Source of the DNA: Diadophis punctatus similis | Taxonomy: Eukaryota; Chordata; Lepidosauria; Squamata; Dipsadidae | DNA length: 64,000 nucleotides | NCBI GenBank assembly: GCA_023053685.1 | Contig: JALIGW010000059.1 | Coordinates: 2,799,501-2,863,500 of the forward strand | Direction: 5' to 3' | Part shown: positions 63,182-64,000 of the stretch, one piece after another | How the letters are laid out: each line of letters begins with the position of its first letter | How positions within the stretch are numbered: position 1 is the stretch's first letter | Notes under the pieces: model-generated | Database searches by the model: none | The model's input: only the letters and a program-made list of their open reading frames with translations | Told to the model about the DNA's origin: nothing | Position numbers and translations under genes: made by a program

Positions 63182-64000
63182 ATGGAGAAAGAAGAGAAAC
63201 CAGCCGGGGATCCGGCCAAGGAAGACGCGGAGGAGTGTATTAGGAGCCTCTACTTCCCGTCCCCGGCGTTCGTGGAGGCCATGGAGGCCATGGAGAGAGG
63301 GCGTCGGATGGGGGCACAGAGCAAGCTACCAGCCCCTCAGCCTCTCTCTCAGGTGGAGAGGACCCCACTGGGAGCTGTGGGAGGCTGCCGGCTAGAGCAG
63401 CCTTTGTATGCCGGAGTGAGCCTGGATCCCGAATGGGGCCAGCCGAGAATCCCGCTCGCGGGGCACTCCGAAGACGAGGGATCCCAGCTGGGCTCACACA
63501 CGCACTCGCTGACGGACCTTCCCGATCGGTTTGGATGACTAAGCATGAGTTGGACAAACCCCCCCTTGGGGATGGAAGCTCCGAGATGGAACCTGGCCCA
63601 GCCTGTATTCTCTTTCCCAGAGAGACCTCGAGCCTCCCAACAAAGCGGGGTGACAGCCTCTTTCCACACCCCTACAGGGGGAAGCATGGGGAGCCTCCCT
63701 ACCGGGCCACCTCCCAGGTGGTAATCCCGCTACCCGTCTCCGAGGCCAACCCACCAACCAGAAGGTGGAAGACCCCCATGGGGGCAGACGGGGGAGAAAG
63801 GATGCCAGAGCCAAACCCACCACCCACTTTCGGAAATGTGCCACCATGGCAGGACCCTCCGGGATGGGGGTATTTTCCCGGAGTGGGATGGGTGCAATGC
63901 CAGTGGACCCCGGGTCAGCCTCCCCAACCGATGCCAGCACCGGCCGCACCAGCCCCTCCCCAAGGGGGGGGGTTGGGGCCAGCAGATGCAGTATGGAGGG
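63182..64000 (+). pseudogene. Gag-like coding of an LTR retroelement, frameshifted, running off the window
   Basis: Begins 116 bp after the LTR: MEKEEKPAGDPAKEDAEECI and SLYFPSPAFVEAMEAMERGR, open to a TGA at 63536. Another frame is open from at least 63520 to the window end and is Pro/Gly-rich (PPWQDPPGWGYFPGVGWVQC, PAAPAPPQGGG), so a one-base shift near 63510 is likely. The position after a 5' LTR and the low-complexity proline-rich content suggest gag. No zinc knuckle or pol is visible before 64000. 63067-63181 shows no tRNA primer site I can name. Confidence 0.55.

Overview
This window is vertebrate nuclear DNA, almost certainly from a squamate reptile (snake or lizard). The evidence is a spliced host gene with consensus introns, CpG-rich promoter-like stretches, and repeats typical of squamates: a tRNA-derived SINE whose 3' end reads ...AAGTGCTATTGCTATT, CR1/L2-type LINEs ending in (AAAT)n, several L1s, a DIRS element, Ty1/copia elements and hAT transposons. 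All family names come from motifs read by eye; no database was searched.

Host genes. One gene is recognisable on the + strand: a short NUFIP2-family gene (four coding exons, 9001-14949, 333 codons plus stop). A CpG-rich promoter candidate lies upstream (about 7790-8540) and a poly(A) signal lies at 15227. Its introns carry an L1 derivative and a small hAT element, but its exons are clean. A second CpG-rich block (about 22020-22830) looks like the promoter of another gene whose coding exons I could not find.

Layout. 0.3-6.0 kb: a complete but decayed copia element (-) with a perfect 5-bp target duplication. 6.5-7.1 kb: a solo LTR related to the ERV further on. 7.8-15.3 kb: the NUFIP2-like gene. 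15.4-21.4 kb: an LTR element (ERV-like, 4-bp duplication, near-identical LTRs) whose interior holds old LINE debris. 22-30 kb: CpG block, SINEs, hAT elements, L1 derivatives and a long hairpin. 30.1-45.2 kb: a CR1/L2 LINE (+) interrupted by an L1 (+) and by a second copia element (-), which is itself interrupted by a nearly full-length L1 (-). 45.2-48 kb: L1 5' regions (-). 48-53.1 kb: a DIRS tyrosine-recombinase retrotransposon (-). 53.1-60 kb: a hAT transposon (+) split by an ORF2-less L1 (-), which is split by a CR1/L2 LINE (-). 60.3-64 kb: a solo LTR, small DNA transposons, a Tc1-like 5' end and the start of another LTR retroelement running off the window.

The region is mostly a stratified transposon graveyard. 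Target-site duplications let many insertions be ordered in time. I found no new defence or metabolic system. The most unusual items are the half-tRNA(iMet)-type primer sites in both copia elements, the repeated occurrence of L1 copies that keep ORF1 but lack most of ORF2, a 127-bp target duplication beside a truncated LTR, and young LTRs enclosing old LINE debris.
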